From a virus, in IMG/VR virus record IMGVR_UViG_3300025543_000288, positions 1-20,251 of that record: a DNA stretch of 20,251 nt. One strand, 5' to 3'. The stretch's first letter is position 1. Every line of letters begins with the position of its first letter. This document shows positions 18,907 to 20,251 of this stretch, in pieces. The notes under the pieces are model-generated. The model saw only the letters and a program-made list of their open reading frames with translations, was not told the origin of the DNA and ran no database searches. A program made the position numbers and the translations under genes.

Positions 18907-18933
18907 AAAAAAGGGAAGCTTTTACACCTCCCT
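18907..18933 (-). terminator. Intrinsic terminator between the lysis block and the early region
   Basis: The minus strand reads GGGAGG, loop TGTAAAAG, CTTCCC, then TTTTTT. The six-base-pair stem includes one G-T pair. It would stop transcripts coming from the lysis genes before the early promoter. Its sequence is very similar to the terminator at 18592-18614. Confidence 0.8.
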
Positions 18934-19082
18934 AAATCAAAAACAAATGATAAAACAAACCTTAATTCAAAAAGATTAAAATATTATGAAAAGAATAATA
19001 ATTATACTCAAAGATAAACTTTATTTAATTAATAATAAAATTTAGTTATTAACAGAAGCAATTATAAACATTCCCCAACATT

Positions 19083-19217
19083 TATCTTTATTTTTAAATC
19101 TATTAATAATTTTGTTTTATTTTTAACCTAAATCAAGGTTTATTTGAATACTTAAGTATAAAAGAATACTTAAATATGTACTTAAAAAAATGCTAAGTTA
19201 TATCTTTATTTTTAAAT
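19083..19217. repeat. 17-base direct repeat TATCTTTATTTTTAAAT (two copies)
   Basis: Identical copies lie at 19083-19099 and 19201-19217, both reading on the plus strand, 118 bases apart. The sequence is low in complexity, which lowers its weight, but an exact 17-base match within one gap is unusual. The copies bracket the TACTTAA cluster. Confidence 0.5.
19146..19186. repeat. TACTTAA repeat cluster with 12-base palindrome
   Basis: GAATACTTAA occurs at 19146-19155 and 19164-19173, and a related GTACTTAA at 19178-19186. The TACTTAA cores are spaced 18 and 12 bases apart. The first core is part of the perfect palindrome ATACTTAAGTAT (19148-19159). This layout of a full site plus half sites is typical of operators or origin iterons. 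Confidence 0.55.
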
Positions 19218-19231
19218 AAAAAAGTATTTAT

Positions 19232-19681
19232 TTAATTTTTTCTAATCTTCTCTAAAGTTCTTGCACCAAAATAACCTCCATAAGCTAACATTAATAGATT
19301 GCCTAATAATGATATCCATTGAGCGTCTATTTTAAACCCTTCTAAAGAACTATCTAATATTACATAGATAAATAGACTAAGAGTCAAAAAAGCTAAACAC
19401 ATTGGTCTTATATTCCTAGCTAAAAAAGAGTCTGCTTTGTTGTCGGACTGCCATCTCTTAGTGACTTCTTGCATCTCGATGACATCTTGCTCTAATTCTT
19501 TTACTAGCATTTCTTTCTCTAATGCAGTTAGCTCTTTACTGCCTCCGATGGCTTCTAAAATGTCAGAGACTTTGCCTCCAGTAATTGCGTCAAAGACTGG
19601 AGATACTTTTTTACCAGTTGCTACTACACCCCTTAAAAGATTGCCAAAGAATGTTCCTTTTTTTTTCTTTAGTATGTCCAT
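19232..19681 (-). CDS. Holin-like protein (3TM/GTA holin type)
   Basis: The protein has 149 residues. After a basic start and a Gly-rich helix, a charged helix runs from ALEKEMLVKELEQDVIEMQE into RWQSDNKADSFLARNIRP (76-93). The RWxSD...FLxRNIRP motif is the mark of this holin-like family. Two membrane helices follow: about 94-110 (MCLAFLTLSLFIYVILD) and about 123-140 (ISLLGNLLMLAYGGYFGA). A basic end (RTLEKIRKN) completes it. It would permeabilise the inner membrane so that the endolysin can reach the wall. The start overlaps the endolysin gene by 13 bases. It is the last lysis gene before the intergenic region. Confidence 0.8.
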   Translation of the reverse strand: MDILKKKKGTFFGNLLRGVVATGKKVSPVFDAITGGKVSDILEAIGGSKELTALEKEMLVKELEQDVIEMQEVTKRWQSDNKADSFLARNIRPMCLAFLTLSLFIYVILDSSLEGFKIDAQWISLLGNLLMLAYGGYFGARTLEKIRKN

Positions 19682-19992
19682 ATTATGTCTTGTCGTTTGC
19701 CATAGTCCATATCAACGTGTATAAATGTATCAGCGATACCTATTCTTTTAAAACCTACAAAAATAAGTGCATCAATAATTTTAAATCTTGTTGCATTGTC
19801 AGTTGCTTTTATGTCTACTGCTAAACCCTTTATATGAGATGAACTAGGGTTTTTTATTGATAAAGGATGGTTTGGACTTCTATACGCTGAGTTTATAATA
19901 AATGGAATGTCTGCAAACGCTCTTGCTTGGTCGAGCCTTTGTAAGAACTCTTCATCCATATTATCCTCAATTTCTTTGAAGAATTTACTCAT
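19669..19992 (-). CDS. Endolysin, M15-family peptidase
   Basis: The protein has 107 residues. The zinc site is visible as SSSHIKGLAVDI (His53, Asp60, the SxHxxGxAxD motif) and FIHVDMD (His92, Asp94). INSAYRSPNH (33-42) is the conserved substrate-side segment. M15 peptidases such as phage L-Ala-D-Glu or D-Ala-D-Ala enzymes cut peptide links in peptidoglycan. The protein is a single domain without a signal peptide, so it needs a holin for export. Holin-like genes lie on both sides, with overlaps of eight and 13 bases, giving a compact lysis cassette. Confidence 0.92.
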   Translation of the reverse strand: MSKFFKEIEDNMDEEFLQRLDQARAFADIPFIINSAYRSPNHPLSIKNPSSSHIKGLAVDIKATDNATRFKIIDALIFVGFKRIGIADTFIHVDMDYGKRQDIIWTY

Positions 19993-20140
19993 CTTTTTTC
20001 TTTAGGTTTACAATTTTTAAAACTGTATAGACAATAGATACAGTTAGTAATACTAATTTCAAACCTAGCTCGACATTTGAGAAGCTCATAGAGAAAGTGA
20101 ATAAATTAATTAACGCTAGTTTAATGTCTTGCATATCCAT
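19985..20140 (-). CDS. Small holin-like membrane protein, 51 aa
   Basis: ATG 20140 to TAA 19987-19985, overlapping the endolysin start (ATGAGTAA). The peptide has MDMQDIKLALINLFTFSMSF, a short polar turn (SNVELG), then LKLVLLTVSIVYTVLKIV and a basic tail NLKKKDE. Two hydrophobic segments with a basic C-terminus and position directly before the endolysin fit a class II-like holin, or a partner that tunes the larger holin-like protein. A second in-frame ATG two codons on offers a dual start as in lambda S, but this is not evidence by itself. Confidence 0.65.
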   Translation of the reverse strand: MDMQDIKLALINLFTFSMSFSNVELGLKLVLLTVSIVYTVLKIVNLKKKDE

Positions 20141-20143
20141 ATC

Positions 20144-20251
20144 TTATATTTTAGGTACTTCTGCGTTTCTTGGAAATCCATAGAATTGATGTGCTGCATT
20201 GTCAGCTGGATACACCTCATTGCTTCCAAAGTCTAAAGTATCCGTACTCAT
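20144..20251 (-). CDS. Small protein at the right edge, 35 aa (possibly 5'-truncated)
   Basis: The frame begins with an ATG in the last three bases of the window and ends at TAA 20146-20144, four bases before the holin-like gene. The peptide is MSTDTLDFGSNEVYPADNAA plus HQFYGFPRNAEVPKI. It is acidic to neutral and lacks a membrane segment. Because the window ends at the ATG, the true start could lie upstream. No family is recognised. It may be the end of a tail gene or a small lysis-linked protein. Confidence 0.5.
   Translation of the reverse strand: MSTDTLDFGSNEVYPADNAAHQFYGFPRNAEVPKI

Larger units (their letters stand above)
18824..19231 (-). other. Lysis/early intergenic control region
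   Basis: This 408-base gap contains no credible gene. It holds the early promoter, the 19-base motif and the terminator at 18907-18933. Farther up are an AT-only inverted repeat (TAAATAAA/TTTATTTA, 19213-19234) just after the lysis genes, repeats of TACTTAA (19148-19186) and a 17-base direct repeat. A small inverted repeat AACCT/AGGTT lies at about 19125-19140. The density of repeats in AT-rich DNA makes this the best place in the window to look for an origin or a regulator binding site. Confidence 0.6.

Overview
This window looks like a contiguous piece of a tailed-phage (siphovirus-like) genome or prophage from a low-GC member of the Bacteroidetes, most likely Flavobacteriia. Every supported gene lies on the minus strand, so transcription runs from position 20251 down to 1. 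The host guess rests on the strongly AT-rich composition, A-rich leaders instead of Shine-Dalgarno sequences, a TAnnTTTG-type promoter (TACTTTTG at 18857-18864), and protein families that I associate with marine flavobacterial phages. I see no integrase, repressor, portal, capsid, DNA polymerase, primase or tRNA.

In the direction of transcription the layout is as follows. (1) 20251-19232 is a lysis block: a 35-aa protein, a small two-helix holin-like protein, an M15 peptidase endolysin and a larger holin-like protein. (2) 19231-18824 is an intergenic control region with repeats, a terminator and the best promoter. (3) 18823-17061 holds early recombination genes: a 65-aa protein, a 51-aa protein, an ERF-family annealing protein, two small proteins and a DNA-binding protein with an SSB-like acidic tail. 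Terminators sit at 18592-18614 and 17018-17051. (4) 16891-12981 holds a 55-aa protein, then two inverted repeats, then a dense overlapping operon. That operon encodes a GIY-YIG-like protein, a RecA-fold ATPase or helicase, two paralogous small PD-(D/E)XK-like proteins, a RecE-type exonuclease, several unknowns and a DUF3310 protein, and it ends at a strong terminator at 12966-12996. (5) 12872-9709 holds tiny ORFs, a ParB-like protein, an amino-group DNA methyltransferase, an unknown and a protein with a DnaA-domain-IV-like motif, and ends at a terminator at 9471-9491. (6) 9406-1 is the late block: a sigma-like protein, a 43-aa protein, a Dnmt3-like cytosine methyltransferase, an unknown, an HNH nuclease, TerS, TerL, a tail-assembly-chaperone-like gene with an apparent -1 frameshift, and neck/tail structural genes. 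The last of these runs off the left edge inside a fibronectin type III domain.

Read together, the early genes supply single-strand annealing recombination (exonuclease, annealing protein, ssDNA-binding protein) and helicase activity. Two unlinked methyltransferases probably mark phage DNA. The sigma-like protein, encoded after a terminator and ahead of packaging and tail genes, is the natural candidate for the switch to late expression. The clearest non-standard element is the tail chaperone: a run of ten T in the coding strand joins two well-formed reading frames, and the second frame ends exactly on the next gene's start codon.

Start codons were checked individually. Three small frames were shortened from TTG to a downstream ATG (13727-13972, 17457-17597, 18626-18823), and the large terminase appears to start at a TTG. 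Several genes under 60 codons were added by direct reading of the sequence.
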